Of a DNA stretch of 64,000 bases, positions 43,002 through 51,976 are shown in pieces. Both the position numbers and the translations under genes were made by a program. Positions within the stretch are counted from its first letter, which is position 1. The number at the start of each line of letters is the position of its first letter. The notes under the pieces were generated by a model that saw only the letters and a program-made list of their open reading frames with translations, was not told where the DNA came from and did not search any database. The stretch covers positions 88,317 through 152,316 of the forward strand of contig JBCBRY010000005.1 in assembly GCA_039819485.1 (NCBI GenBank), written 5' to 3'. Origin of the DNA: UBA6168 sp039819485. GTDB lineage: Bacteria; Bacteroidota; Bacteroidia; Chitinophagales; Saprospiraceae.

Positions 43002-45461
43002 CTATAATTTCATGAATTTTTGTATTTCCATTTGCCCGTCAAAACCCTCTAAGAGTACGAAATATAAGCCGGCCGTTAAGGCTGAAATGTCAATGTTTTT
43101 AGTAAAATGGCCTTGGTGCAATATGACTCCTTGATTATTCAATATTTTAAAGTTCTTTAAATAATAACCCGATTCTATGTTGATGAAATTGCCGGAAGGA
43201 TTTGGGAATATTATGGCTGGCCGCCAGGTGGCCGCATTGTTATTATTTGATGAAATGGTAGGGTCGAAAACTTTTGCAAAGACCTGACCTGAATTGGCGC
43301 CGCCAAATGAGTTTGCTCCGGTGTCGCTGGTATACACCAAATAGGGCTGCTTGTCAGAATTAAGGCCAAACGAAAATTCTCGAACATAAGAGGAAGCAAT
43401 TGGAGTACTGCTCAAGGGTGCCCATTCGCCAGAGGCATTGAGTTTGTGGACAGCCAGCCACTCAAATAAACCATTCTTTTCTTCGAAGGCTAAAAGAGGC
43501 TCGTTGTTTTCGTTTACAATTATTTCAATTTTTGAATAATTGTCAATATTAAAATAATCCAAGTCAGTTGTGAGGTCTTCCCAATTGTTATCCTGGTATT
43601 TTTTTACCGTTATCGTGTAATTCCCATTGATGAATTTTCCCCATGCCGTTATTGGGTGGCCATTATTGTCTAACGTGAGATCAGGAGAATTGGACGATCC
43701 GTTGAACTGACTTTGGTCACCTGTTATTTTTAATTCATTTCCGTCGAATTCTTTGAGGACTGTTTTTCCTAAATCAAGGTCGTTGAAAAGAAAATAAAAA
43801 GTGCCGTTGTCCGAGATTTCCATTTTACCTGCATTGCTCCTGCCAATGGATGACGAGAAGCCGTTATAGTATTCCCATTGCCCGTTGTTGAATTTTTTAA
43901 GGAACATCTGATAATTTTCTTCAAAAGGCGCATTGATCGCAATGTCAGCATACAAGACAAAAAGCTGGTTGTCCTTGTCAAACTGCATGTCGAAAATATG
44001 GCCTTCTTTCGTGATGTCCATCGAATTCCCTACTTCCCACGACTGGTTGTTTTCAAATTTTTTGACAATGCCTGATTTAGGGCTGGATATATTAAAAACC
44101 AAATACGGGACGCCTGTTGTATCTGTACGGATGATGTACTTTTGAGGATCCGCAAGCGAACTGTCATGTGCTATTTCTATCAGGGAACCATTTTGAAAAT
44201 TCCATAATTTGCTGCCGCCTTCACACAAGTGTTCTTTCATCAGGTAAATACCCCCATCGTGGTTGGGGGTACTGCTTATGAAACGGGAAAGGTCATTCGT
44301 AAGGCTTCTTGCTCCGACGCTTTCCCAGGTGTTGTTATGGTATTTTCTAAAGGAGGCGATGCCACCTACGTGGGGCAGGTCCCATTGGTTGTTGGTGAAA
44401 TAGAATATCGGAGCGTCTTCATCAAAAAGAATATCGAAATTGGCAATATTTGAATAGGACAAACAAGTTGGGCTGATTTTACTCCAACTGCTCCAATCAT
44501 ATTTAAAAGCGGCGGCTCTTTGCGAATTTGGAAACTCCTCAGCCATCAGAAATAAATCATTTTCACTATTAAATTTTATAGCGATTTTATGATCACCAAT
44601 ATTTTCCAGCACAGAGTCGTCCCCAATGGAAATCCATTCGCTGTTTTCATAGTAAACGACTTTGACCGACCCTGTGGACCAGCCCCGGTAAGCCACCACC
44701 GGATTATTGTTTTGGTCGATTGCGAGGTCGGTACAAATCAGTGATATGCTGTCAATGCTGCTGCCGACCGTTTCCCAGTTATTTCCATCAAATCTTTTTA
44801 CAAACAATTCATCCACATTGTTGTAGTTGTGGTAGTCGAGTACGACCGGGTGGTCATTATGATCGAGGACGAAAGAATGAATGTTATAAAAGTCGGGGTT
44901 GTTTGACTCTGTTATAGAGACCCAATTGTTGCCTTCCAGTTTTTTTATATTGAAGCTGCCAGTTGAATTGCCGAATTCAAAATATGCAACATATAATTCC
45001 CCTTGCGAGGTAATATTCAGATCAAAATAACCGCCCGGGAGTTTTGTATAAATTCCGGGAGCAAAATCAATCCATTCGTTCTGGTGGAATTTTTTTATCA
45101 AAAGAGAATCGAACGGCATTGTTCCGTGTTGATACGCAACATACAGTGCTTCGTCAGAAGAAGAGTACTCGATCTCGGTATTTGAAATAACGGCTTCAGT
45201 TATTGGGCCATTACCGACATCCGTCCATTGTCCATCTGTGAATTTCCTGACAAACACCTTCCCGTCGGTTGTTCTATTTACGGCTGCCGTATAAATTGTT
45301 CCCGCCTGGTCGGAAGTGGCACTCAGCCACGAAACGGGATGGTAAAAGGCCTGGTTAAAGTCGTCCGGGCCGAGGGGGACCCATGATTGAGCCTGAACGG
45401 AAATGCCGGTAAAGAGGAGTAGAAATAGTAAAGTATGTTGAGAGATAACTTTTTTACACAT
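43002..45461 (-). CDS. Large T9SS type A cargo protein with beta-propeller-like repeats
   Basis: This 819-residue protein has a signal peptide (to about residue 24, VQAQ). The body has more than ten repeats of about 45-55 residues with the pattern '(V/I)KKFxxNxWxxVG...(D/N)xNNxPVVAY', for example VFVRKFTDGQWTDVG, FVKRFDGNNWETVGS and TVKKYQDNNWEDLT. These suggest one or two beta-propellers (tectonin or YCF48-like). The type A sorting domain ends it (IFPNPSGNFINIES, FKILNNQGVILHQ, ALTAGLYFVLLEG, IQKFMKL). A surface or secreted binding protein is likely. It has no visible enzyme motif. Confidence 0.85.
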   Translation of the reverse strand: MCKKVISQHTLLFLLLFTGISVQAQSWVPLGPDDFNQAFYHPVSWLSATSDQAGTIYTAAVNRTTDGKVFVRKFTDGQWTDVGNGPITEAVISNTEIEYSSSDEALYVAYQHGTMPFDSLLIKKFHQNEWIDFAPGIYTKLPGGYFDLNITSQGELYVAYFEFGNSTGSFNIKKLEGNNWVSITESNNPDFYNIHSFVLDHNDHPVVLDYHNYNNVDELFVKRFDGNNWETVGSSIDSISLICTDLAIDQNNNPVVAYRGWSTGSVKVVYYENSEWISIGDDSVLENIGDHKIAIKFNSENDLFLMAEEFPNSQRAAAFKYDWSSWSKISPTCLSYSNIANFDILFDEDAPIFYFTNNQWDLPHVGGIASFRKYHNNTWESVGARSLTNDLSRFISSTPNHDGGIYLMKEHLCEGGSKLWNFQNGSLIEIAHDSSLADPQKYIIRTDTTGVPYLVFNISSPKSGIVKKFENNQSWEVGNSMDITKEGHIFDMQFDKDNQLFVLYADIAINAPFEENYQMFLKKFNNGQWEYYNGFSSSIGRSNAGKMEISDNGTFYFLFNDLDLGKTVLKEFDGNELKITGDQSQFNGSSNSPDLTLDNNGHPITAWGKFINGNYTITVKKYQDNNWEDLTTDLDYFNIDNYSKIEIIVNENNEPLLAFEEKNGLFEWLAVHKLNASGEWAPLSSTPIASSYVREFSFGLNSDKQPYLVYTSDTGANSFGGANSGQVFAKVFDPTISSNNNNAATWRPAIIFPNPSGNFINIESGYYLKNFKILNNQGVILHQGHFTKNIDISALTAGLYFVLLEGFDGQMEIQKFMKL

Positions 45462-45651
45462 AGCGTATTTTCTTGATTTGCTCTTTAAAATATAATTCCT
45501 TCAAAAATAAGAAAACAATATAAATCGAGGCGAAAAATTTAAGCATCCTTTAGTGCAGACCATTTTGGAGAGTACTAAAAAGATTGTCCATTTGTAATGC
45601 GGAACCAATAAAAATGATTGTATGTTTTTGCATGTCATACTAACTTTTAAT

Positions 45652-45873
45652 ATGTCCGATCAAAAGAAATTAAAGGATGCCTTCTCCACCAATGATTATG
45701 GATTCGCCTGTTTACCCAATAAAATTTCGGGAACCGCTATTGCCCGTCTTTTATTTGGCAATTTAAGGGGCTGTTCGTGGTGCTTTCCACATGGATGGGA
45801 AGTGGATAATTCAACAGTCAACAACCGGCAGAGAAACTGGAAAAAATTCCGTAAAACTCGCTGGAAACAGTAG
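45652..45873 (+). CDS. Small ORF of unknown function
   Basis: A 73-residue ORF from ATG 45652 (earlier in-frame ATG at 45622). The sequence begins MSDQKKLKDAFSTNDYGFA and contains a Cys-x2-Cys pair (GCSWCFPHG) and a strongly basic, aromatic end (NWKKFRKTRWKQ). I do not recognise it. It is the only plausible coding stretch in the first half of a 718-bp gap and may be a real small protein or the remnant of a larger one. Composition is less A+T-rich than the surrounding spacer. Confidence 0.35.
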   Translation: MSDQKKLKDAFSTNDYGFACLPNKISGTAIARLLFGNLRGCSWCFPHGWEVDNSTVNNRQRNWKKFRKTRWKQ

Positions 45874-46063
45874 CCTTTTCAATCGAAAGAAAAGATGTTC
45901 GCCCCTTTTTTTACTAGTAGATAAAAATAGTTGTTTTACCGATAAAATATAGTGGAATCAGTTTAATTAAAGAAATTGAATCAAATTCATCAAAGCAGTG
46001 AAAGGGCTGTCCTGGTCAGGTTAATTTAGATTTATTACCAGGTATGCTATTTTATGTATTTAA

Positions 46064-46183
46064 TTAAAATTTAATGCTGATTTGATCAGCCAGCGAGGCG
46101 ATGAAATAAAGGCCAATATAGATCGTATTCGCGGACTGTTAGAAAAAAATCAAGTCGCCTTTCAGAAGAAATACGGTAAATGA
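46064..46183 (+). pseudogene. C-terminal remnant of a lost gene, coupled to the DUF2809 gene
   Basis: The frame is open from 46064 to a TGA at 46181-46183 and reads like the charged helical C-terminus of a protein (DLISQRGDEIKANI ... AFQKKYGK), but it has no ATG and is closed upstream by stops. Its stop overlaps the start of the next gene in the ATGA arrangement typical of translational coupling. The simplest reading is that the 5' part of a once-coupled gene was deleted. Confidence 0.4.
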
Positions 46184-46584
46184 AACTGACCATTAATAAA
46201 AAATATGCGGTCGCTGCGGTTCTGCTTTTTCTGGTAGAAGTATTTATTGCGATATATATTAAAGACCGATTTGTCCGTCCTTATATCGGCGATTTTCTGG
46301 TTGTAATTTTGATCTATTGTTTTGTCAAATCGTTTTGGAATGGTTCTCCTTTTCGGGTGGGGTTATACGTTCTTTTGTTTTCATTTGCGATAGAGGTGGG
46401 CCAGTATTTTCAATTAGTAAAACTATTGGGTCTGGATCATTCGAAATTGGCGAAGATAGTCATCGGTACAGGATTTGATTGGGGGGATTTGTTGGCTTAT
46501 ACGCTGGGTGTCCTAACGGTGTTGGGGGCTGAAAAATATTTATGCCAGAAGGTCATATGGAACCATTCGGAAAATGCTTCCTAA
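46180..46584 (+). CDS. DUF2809 membrane protein
   Basis: A membrane protein of 134 residues with four hydrophobic segments (about 8-28, 36-50, 58-75 and 100-122). Conserved-looking residues are RPYIGDFLVVILIYC, FAIEVGQYFQLV and GTGFDWGDLLAY, which fit the DUF2809 family of small bacterial membrane proteins. Function unknown. The start codon overlaps the stop of an upstream remnant ORF (ATGA), and the MtfA-like gene starts 21 bases after its stop, so the pair are probably co-transcribed. Confidence 0.8.
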   Translation: MKLTINKKYAVAAVLLFLVEVFIAIYIKDRFVRPYIGDFLVVILIYCFVKSFWNGSPFRVGLYVLLFSFAIEVGQYFQLVKLLGLDHSKLAKIVIGTGFDWGDLLAYTLGVLTVLGAEKYLCQKVIWNHSENAS

Positions 46585-46605
46585 ATTGCGGCAAAAAAAT
46601 AATTA

Positions 46606-47403
46606 ATGGAATTAAATCTTCGCTCTATAACCATTCTGCTGCTCATTGCTTTGATCGGTTTTATTGTTTATAAAAACCGGAGAATCTGGAAGGAACCAGA
46701 AGAGGATTTTCCGGATAACTGGAAAAAGATTTTATTGAAATTAGTGCCTTTTTATAAACGCCTGGATAAAGCGGGCAAGCAATTGTTTGAATATAAAGTA
46801 CAGGAATTTCTATTGAATTGCACCATCACTGGCATCGAAACAAACGTCACTGACACGGATCGGTTATTGATTGCCGCCAGTGCCGTTATCCCCATTCACG
46901 CCTTTCCGGAATGGAAATATAAAAACCTCGATGAAGTGCTTTTATACCCAGGTTCCTTTGACCTTAATTTTGCTACCGAAGGAAAAAACCGCCCTATATT
47001 GGGCATGGTCGGCACGGGATATATGGAAGATAAAATGATCCTTTCCAAGCAAGCCCTGCACAAAGGTTTTAGAAACGAAACCGACAAGCGCAATACAGCC
47101 ATTCATGAGTTTATCCATTTAATAGATAAAATGGACGGAGCAGTAGACGGTATCCCCCATGTGCTGCTGGAAAAACAATATGTAATTCCGTGGGTGGACA
47201 TGATCGAGCAAAAAATTGAAACTATCGTCAAAAACAAAAGCGACATAAATCCTTATGCAACAACCAACCGTGCGGAATTTTTTTCTGTTTTAGGCGAATA
47301 TTTTTTTGAACGGCCTCATCTGCTGAAAAAGAAACATCCGGTCCTGTATGAAATACTGGAAGAAATTTTTGATCAGGATTTAGCAGCGGGAAAGAGGAAG
47401 TAA
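46606..47403 (+). CDS. MtfA-family zinc peptidase
   Basis: The 265-residue protein has an N-terminal transmembrane helix (about 8-22) and an MtfA/Zincin domain with HEFIH at 167-171 (zinc ligands and catalytic Glu). NRAEFFSVLGEYFF downstream supplies the third ligand glutamate. In E. coli MtfA is a peptidase that binds the repressor Mlc and so affects glucose PTS expression. Bacteroidota lack that PTS circuit, so the target here is unknown. The membrane anchor is common in the Bacteroidota form. Repeat copy E starts right after the stop codon. Confidence 0.87.
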   Translation: MELNLRSITILLLIALIGFIVYKNRRIWKEPEEDFPDNWKKILLKLVPFYKRLDKAGKQLFEYKVQEFLLNCTITGIETNVTDTDRLLIAASAVIPIHAFPEWKYKNLDEVLLYPGSFDLNFATEGKNRPILGMVGTGYMEDKMILSKQALHKGFRNETDKRNTAIHEFIHLIDKMDGAVDGIPHVLLEKQYVIPWVDMIEQKIETIVKNKSDINPYATTNRAEFFSVLGEYFFERPHLLKKKHPVLYEILEEIFDQDLAAGKRK

Positions 47404-47475
47404 GTAAGTGGCTGTTCAAAAAAATGACACTTTTATTTGTACCAAGGGTTTTTAAAGGTCTTTAGCCTGAATAAA
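47404..47475 (+). repeat. Palindromic interspersed element, partial copy E
   Basis: The left third only: AGTGGCTGTTCAAAAAAATG, ACACTTTT, then diverged sequence. It abuts the stop codon of the MtfA-like gene and runs into the 3' end of the glgX gene (stop at 47462). Confidence 0.55.
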
Positions 47476-49516
47476 GGACTATAACTGACCTTGCAAGCAC
47501 CTCGCACGAAAAACCATCAACAGCCTTCGCTTTTTCAGGTAAATAAATATCGTTGGGTGAATTTGCTGAAGTATCAATTATTTTTTTCCATTGAACATTT
47601 GATTCCTCTGGCAAGGCAAAGGTGAGCGGTTCCCAATAAGCATTGACCATCACGTGGAGTGAACAGTCAAAATTTGGATTGGTCAAGGTGAAGGCGAGAG
47701 AGTGGGAGTGGTCACTCCAGTCGGGCTGGTTCAGATGGATACCATGAAATTCAAACTTGGTTGAACTGGCCGGTTCAGGTGCTTCCCAAAACTGTTCTTC
47801 CTGAAAATAAGGGCAGCTCAAATTAAACTTCATTAATTTTCTGATAAAGCCCAACAAGTCGTTTTGTTGTACCACTAAGTCCCAATCGAACCAGCCCAGT
47901 TCATTGTCCTGACAGTAAGCGTTGTTGTTGCCGTGCTGTGTCCGGCGTACTTCGTCCCCCATCGTAAACATCGGAGTGCCCTGCGAGACCATTAAAACGG
48001 TCATGAAATTCTTGATCTGTCGAATCCGCAATTGTTCGACAGCCAGATCATCAGTAGGCCCCTCATGGCCACAGTTCCAGCTATGGTTGTCGTTGATGCC
48101 GTCGCGGTTGCCTTCGCCATTGGAGAGATTGTGTTTTTCATTGTATGAAACGAGGTCGTTCAACGTGAAACCATCGTGGCAGGTAATAAAATTAATGCTG
48201 CGGTTGGGGTCTCTTAACGGGTCTTGGAAAATATCCGGACTGGCGCCGATACGCTTCGCAAAAGGGACAACCACACCCGTATCACCCTTTAAAAAGCGAC
48301 GGATGTCATCCCGGTACCGGCCGTTCCATTCCGCCCAGCGTTCCCCGGTAAAATTGCCCAATTGGTAAAGGTTGAGATCCCACGCTTCGGCGATGATCTT
48401 GGTAGAGGCGAGTACTGGCCCGGAATCGATCGACCAGAGGATGGGGGCATTGCTCATCGGGTTGCCGTCCTCGTCGCGCGAGAGGACGGAGGCGAGGTCA
48501 AAACGGAAGCCGTCCACGTGCATCTCTGACACCCAATAGCGCAGACAATCCCTGATCATGCGCCGGACCACGGAGTGGTTGGCCCGTAAAGTGTTTCCTG
48601 TGCCGGAAAAGTTTTTGTAAAAAGCCTGATCCTTTTCAAGCGTGTAATAGGCCCGGTTCTCAATGCCTCGAAACGAAAGGGTAGGGCCTTGCTCATTGCC
48701 TTCGGCAGTGTGGTTGAATACTACGTCGAGCAGAACGCTGATCCCTTCCCGGTGGAGCGCTTTCACCATGTCGCGGAATTCATCCACGGCATTCACGGGG
48801 TCGTTTTTGGAAGCGTATCCATTGTGCGGGGCAAAAAAGGCGACGGGGTTGTACCCCCAGTAATTGGTCAGGCTTTGATCGGGCACGTCGTAAGGGTCGA
48901 ACTGTTGCACGGGCATCAGTTCCACCGTGGTGATGCCCAGCGATTTTAGATAGGGGATTTTTTCGATCAGTCCTTTGTAGGTGCCCCGCAGGTCGGCCGC
49001 AACTCCCGAATTCGGATTTTTAGTAAAACCGCCTACGTGCAATTCATAAATGATAGAATGGGCGAACGACAGGTTCAGTGGCCGGTCATCTTCCCAATCG
49101 TAAATAGTATTGTCGATGGCCACACTTTTCATCGCTTGCGCGCAATTGTCACCGGGCCGGACGGCGGCATTGCGGTCGTAGGTATTGCTGGTGACTGCCC
49201 TGGTGTAGGGGTCGAGGAGTACTTTTTCGCCATCAAACCGAAGGCCTTCCGAAGGAGCGTTTTCACCAAGTACCCGGTAGCCGTACAATTGGCCGTGTTT
49301 GATGCCTTCTATGAAGATGTGCCAATAGTGGAATGTACGGTTTGTTTTCCGGTCAAGTGGATAGGTATGAGTCGGCTGGCTGTGGTCTTTGCTGTCAAAC
49401 AATAACAGCTCCACGGCACTTGCATTTTTTGAATAAATGGAAAAATTGATACCTGAAGGCTGGACAGTGGCACCGAGCGGAAAACTCTTGCCGGGCTGGG
49501 TTTTGTATTTGGTCAT
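47462..49516 (-). CDS. glgX: Glycogen debranching enzyme, isoamylase type
   Basis: ATG 49516 chosen (684 residues). 49555 would add 13 residues of spacer. An N-terminal CBM48 domain (about 10-110: GKSFPLGATVQPSGINFSIY) precedes a GH13 barrel. The nucleophile Asp is in VDGFRFDLASVL, the acid Glu in IIAEAWD, and the third carboxylate in FITCHDGFTL. AYCQDNELGWFDWD is typical of GlgX. It cleaves alpha-1,6 branches of glycogen or limit dextrins in the cytoplasm. No other glycogen genes are in the window. It is convergent with the MtfA-like gene. Confidence 0.92.
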   Translation of the reverse strand: MTKYKTQPGKSFPLGATVQPSGINFSIYSKNASAVELLLFDSKDHSQPTHTYPLDRKTNRTFHYWHIFIEGIKHGQLYGYRVLGENAPSEGLRFDGEKVLLDPYTRAVTSNTYDRNAAVRPGDNCAQAMKSVAIDNTIYDWEDDRPLNLSFAHSIIYELHVGGFTKNPNSGVAADLRGTYKGLIEKIPYLKSLGITTVELMPVQQFDPYDVPDQSLTNYWGYNPVAFFAPHNGYASKNDPVNAVDEFRDMVKALHREGISVLLDVVFNHTAEGNEQGPTLSFRGIENRAYYTLEKDQAFYKNFSGTGNTLRANHSVVRRMIRDCLRYWVSEMHVDGFRFDLASVLSRDEDGNPMSNAPILWSIDSGPVLASTKIIAEAWDLNLYQLGNFTGERWAEWNGRYRDDIRRFLKGDTGVVVPFAKRIGASPDIFQDPLRDPNRSINFITCHDGFTLNDLVSYNEKHNLSNGEGNRDGINDNHSWNCGHEGPTDDLAVEQLRIRQIKNFMTVLMVSQGTPMFTMGDEVRRTQHGNNNAYCQDNELGWFDWDLVVQQNDLLGFIRKLMKFNLSCPYFQEEQFWEAPEPASSTKFEFHGIHLNQPDWSDHSHSLAFTLTNPNFDCSLHVMVNAYWEPLTFALPEESNVQWKKIIDTSANSPNDIYLPEKAKAVDGFSCEVLARSVIVLYSG

Positions 49517-49775
49517 TTTTTTTGGTGAAAATAATCTGTGATTATCAGCGGCCAATTTACGTATATTTTCCTTGTCTGTGAAAAAATTGTGCTGATCCGA
49601 ATTTTCTTCTTTTTTCTTAAGATTTGGTTAATTTAATTATTGATATTGACTGTGCTTGGTTAAGTGAATATCACTCACTAAAATTATTATTTATCCTTGT
49701 TTGGCAGTGAGGTTTTTTTAAGGCCACAAAAGGTCAGCGTAGCCGGGCTAAATAATTTAAATAAAAATAAATAAA

Positions 49776-50360
49776 ATGAGAACCGTTGTTCATTACTTCT
49801 CTCTATTGATGATCATCCCCTACACAAAGTTGATCAAAGCAAGCAGGACGGTGGAAGAGATGGCAATATGGTGTTTTGGGGCTACTGCATTGCTTTTGGT
49901 ATTGAAGCTCACAGCTTTTTATTTGGATGAACGGGAAATTAGAAATGGGACTGTCTTTTTTGTGAAAAACAAAGTGAACCCCTTTTTAAAGATTGTCTTC
50001 TGGACGTTCTTAGTGTGGGTTGTTTATAAGAGTATTAATGATATGAACAATTTGGAAATGCATACACCTGGAAGGATTTCCCGTAAAATAATAGAATTTT
50101 TCGGATATGGATTTTCACGGGAACCAGTGCTTGAAAATATTTATTATCATTTAAATTTCCTGTTTTTACTCGCCGTCTATCTTTTTGATTTCAAGTGGTA
50201 CAACAGTATTTCCTTTAAAAAGAAAAACAATAAATTAAAAATTCATGATAGGATAACACTTGTTAATGAGCTAAACCTGCCAGTTAATGATCAATTAGAA
50301 GTGGTTGGCGATAAAATTATTTTACACAATAAAGGAAAAGGCAAAAAAGAATATGATTGA
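49776..50360 (+). CDS. Uncharacterised membrane protein
   Basis: I do not recognise this 194-residue protein. It has hydrophobic segments at about 29-50, 70-88 and 122-140, with short polar loops, and a cytoplasmic-looking tail that ends in a beta-rich piece (VNELNLPVNDQLEVVGDKI) and a basic end. The N-terminus may be a re-entrant helix (YFSLLMIIPYT). It stands alone after a 259-bp gap following the divergent glgX start. No domain motif or neighbour suggests a role. Confidence 0.6.
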   Translation: MRTVVHYFSLLMIIPYTKLIKASRTVEEMAIWCFGATALLLVLKLTAFYLDEREIRNGTVFFVKNKVNPFLKIVFWTFLVWVVYKSINDMNNLEMHTPGRISRKIIEFFGYGFSREPVLENIYYHLNFLFLLAVYLFDFKWYNSISFKKKNNKLKIHDRITLVNELNLPVNDQLEVVGDKIILHNKGKGKKEYD

Positions 50361-50483
50361 TTAAAATGGAAAGGCGATTTAAAAGAAAGGTTTGTTGCCT
50401 GGGTCAAAGGGCTTTAAAAATAAACGGAGTGAATTTTAATTAAACCATTGCGTTCTCTAATTTTACTTCAAATAAACAGTATC

Positions 50484-51206
50484 ATGAAAACCGCTTTGCT
50501 AACCTGCGCTCTTGCACTTTGTTTTTTCCTGAATAATAGTGACGCACAAACTCTCCGTAAATATACCCGCCTTGATTTTTTCTTCGGCCTCTGCTTTCAC
50601 CCGTATCAATTGTCGGACCCTGGCGGACAAATAAAAGATGAACTGGTAGATGGTTTTTCGGGAGGGGTGGAAGTAACCGTTGACTATTCCGATGTTTTTT
50701 CTGTTGGAGGTGGGTTGATCATCAAACCGCAAAACTATTCCGTCAACCTGGAAGGTAGTCAATCTGACGTCGGGACGGAAGGCATGAATACATTACAGTT
50801 GCCACTGTGCCTGCAAGCAAGAAAACATATAGGGCCCAGGAAAAAAGCCATTGCATATTTGCAGGGGGGAGGAGCTCTTGGGTTTAACCTTAACTATCGA
50901 GACGGGGTTATTGGTGGCGGCGGTTCAGGTAACCTGAGAAGAACGGTGGATGTAGGGCTGAAAAGAATATTTCCGCTACTGTTCACGGGGGCAGGCATTG
51001 AGGCACCTGTATATATTGGCCTGACTGAATCAGAAACAAAAGTATTGCGGTTGGGGTTTTCTGCCCGCCGGTTTTTTGGCTTTACGGACATCATGAGAGT
51101 ACACGCTGAATATATGTCGGGGGGCAATTCTTTTATGGCCACACAAAATTACCAAGGTGGATATTGGATGTTTAATCTACATGTGGTTTTTGCACTGGAG
51201 CATTAA
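50484..51206 (+). CDS. Secreted, probable outer-membrane protein
   Basis: ATG 50484 chosen (240 residues). The longer frame starts with TTG at 50448. A signal peptide (to about residue 21, NNSDAQ) is followed by strands such as FSGGVEVTVDYSD, FSVGGGLIIKPQ, AIAYLQGGGALGFNLNY, RLGFSARRFFGF and GYWMFNLHVVFAL. This beta-barrel-like pattern ends close to an aromatic residue. A Gly-rich turn (VIGGGGSGN) sits in the middle. Probably an outer-membrane protein of unknown role. Confidence 0.65.
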   Translation: MKTALLTCALALCFFLNNSDAQTLRKYTRLDFFFGLCFHPYQLSDPGGQIKDELVDGFSGGVEVTVDYSDVFSVGGGLIIKPQNYSVNLEGSQSDVGTEGMNTLQLPLCLQARKHIGPRKKAIAYLQGGGALGFNLNYRDGVIGGGGSGNLRRTVDVGLKRIFPLLFTGAGIEAPVYIGLTESETKVLRLGFSARRFFGFTDIMRVHAEYMSGGNSFMATQNYQGGYWMFNLHVVFALEH

Positions 51207-51249
51207 AAAGAAACGATCCAACTACTAAAACAATTTTTCGCCTAGGCAA

Positions 51250-51801
51250 TCAGTATTCAGCAATTTCGAAATTCCACCCTTCAAAACATTTTAAAAATAT
51301 TTTAGCAATATTTCGGGCGTCATCAATGCCACGGTGATGCGTGCCTTCCAATTTTATATTTTCATTTCTGAGTGCGCCTTTCATGCCCATTAATTTATAG
51401 GGTGGCCGGAAGGATGGATATTGGTGTTTTAGGCTAATATGGTTTTTCAACCAGTCTGTCAATAGGCCGTGCAACTGGCAATCCTTGGCAAACTGGTTTC
51501 GGTCGTATTTTCCCCAGGAGCATAAAAAATAATCTTCATCAAATTCATGGATCCAGTTTTGGAAATTATCGATGACGATGGGAAATCTTTCTGCCCGGTC
51601 AACGTCGGCCTGTGTAATGGTGGTCAGTTGGGTGCAAAAATCAGAAAGGAACGGATGGCAGATTGGGCGGACAAATTCGCTGAATTCGCCAAGTGTATTT
51701 TTTTCTTCGTCAATGCATAAGGCGCCAATTTCGATGATTTCGTTGCGTTTGCCTCCTTTTTCCCAACAGGTGGCCTCCAGGTCCAATATGATATATTTCA
51801 T
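51250..51801 (-). CDS. 3'-5' exonuclease, DEDDh family
   Basis: The 183-residue protein shows the DnaQ-like exonuclease core: IILDLEATC with the metal-binding Asp7 and Glu9, IIEIGALCID, the central Asp in CSWGKYDRNQF, and HHRGIDDARN near the end carrying the catalytic His and last Asp. The short single-domain form and the TCWEKG/GKYD variations resemble the KapD/ERI-1 group that trims DNA or structured RNA rather than the polymerase-bound epsilon subunit. Cytoplasmic. Stand-alone gene, divergent from the cold-shock gene. Confidence 0.85.
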   Translation of the reverse strand: MKYIILDLEATCWEKGGKRNEIIEIGALCIDEEKNTLGEFSEFVRPICHPFLSDFCTQLTTITQADVDRAERFPIVIDNFQNWIHEFDEDYFLCSWGKYDRNQFAKDCQLHGLLTDWLKNHISLKHQYPSFRPPYKLMGMKGALRNENIKLEGTHHRGIDDARNIAKIFLKCFEGWNFEIAEY

Positions 51802-51868
51802 GTTTTTTTTCCGTGTAAAACTTACGTTATTAAAAAATAGTTCCTTAGCGCTTACCCCAAAAAATACT

Positions 51869-51876
51869 TACCTTTG
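51869..51876 (+). promoter_or_regulatory. -7 box of the cold-shock domain gene
   Basis: TACCTTTG matches TAnnTTTG exactly, about 100 bases before the ATG at 51977. No good TTG is seen at the right distance. The long leader would fit the post-transcriptional control common in cold-shock genes. Confidence 0.4.
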
Positions 51877-51976
51877 TAACCTCCTGTTATTTTCAGTGTT
51901 TATTCGAATTGTTGATAAGGCCTTTCCAATTGATTCTGACCATAGTGGGCAATTAATTTTCATTTAAAATCAAAAC

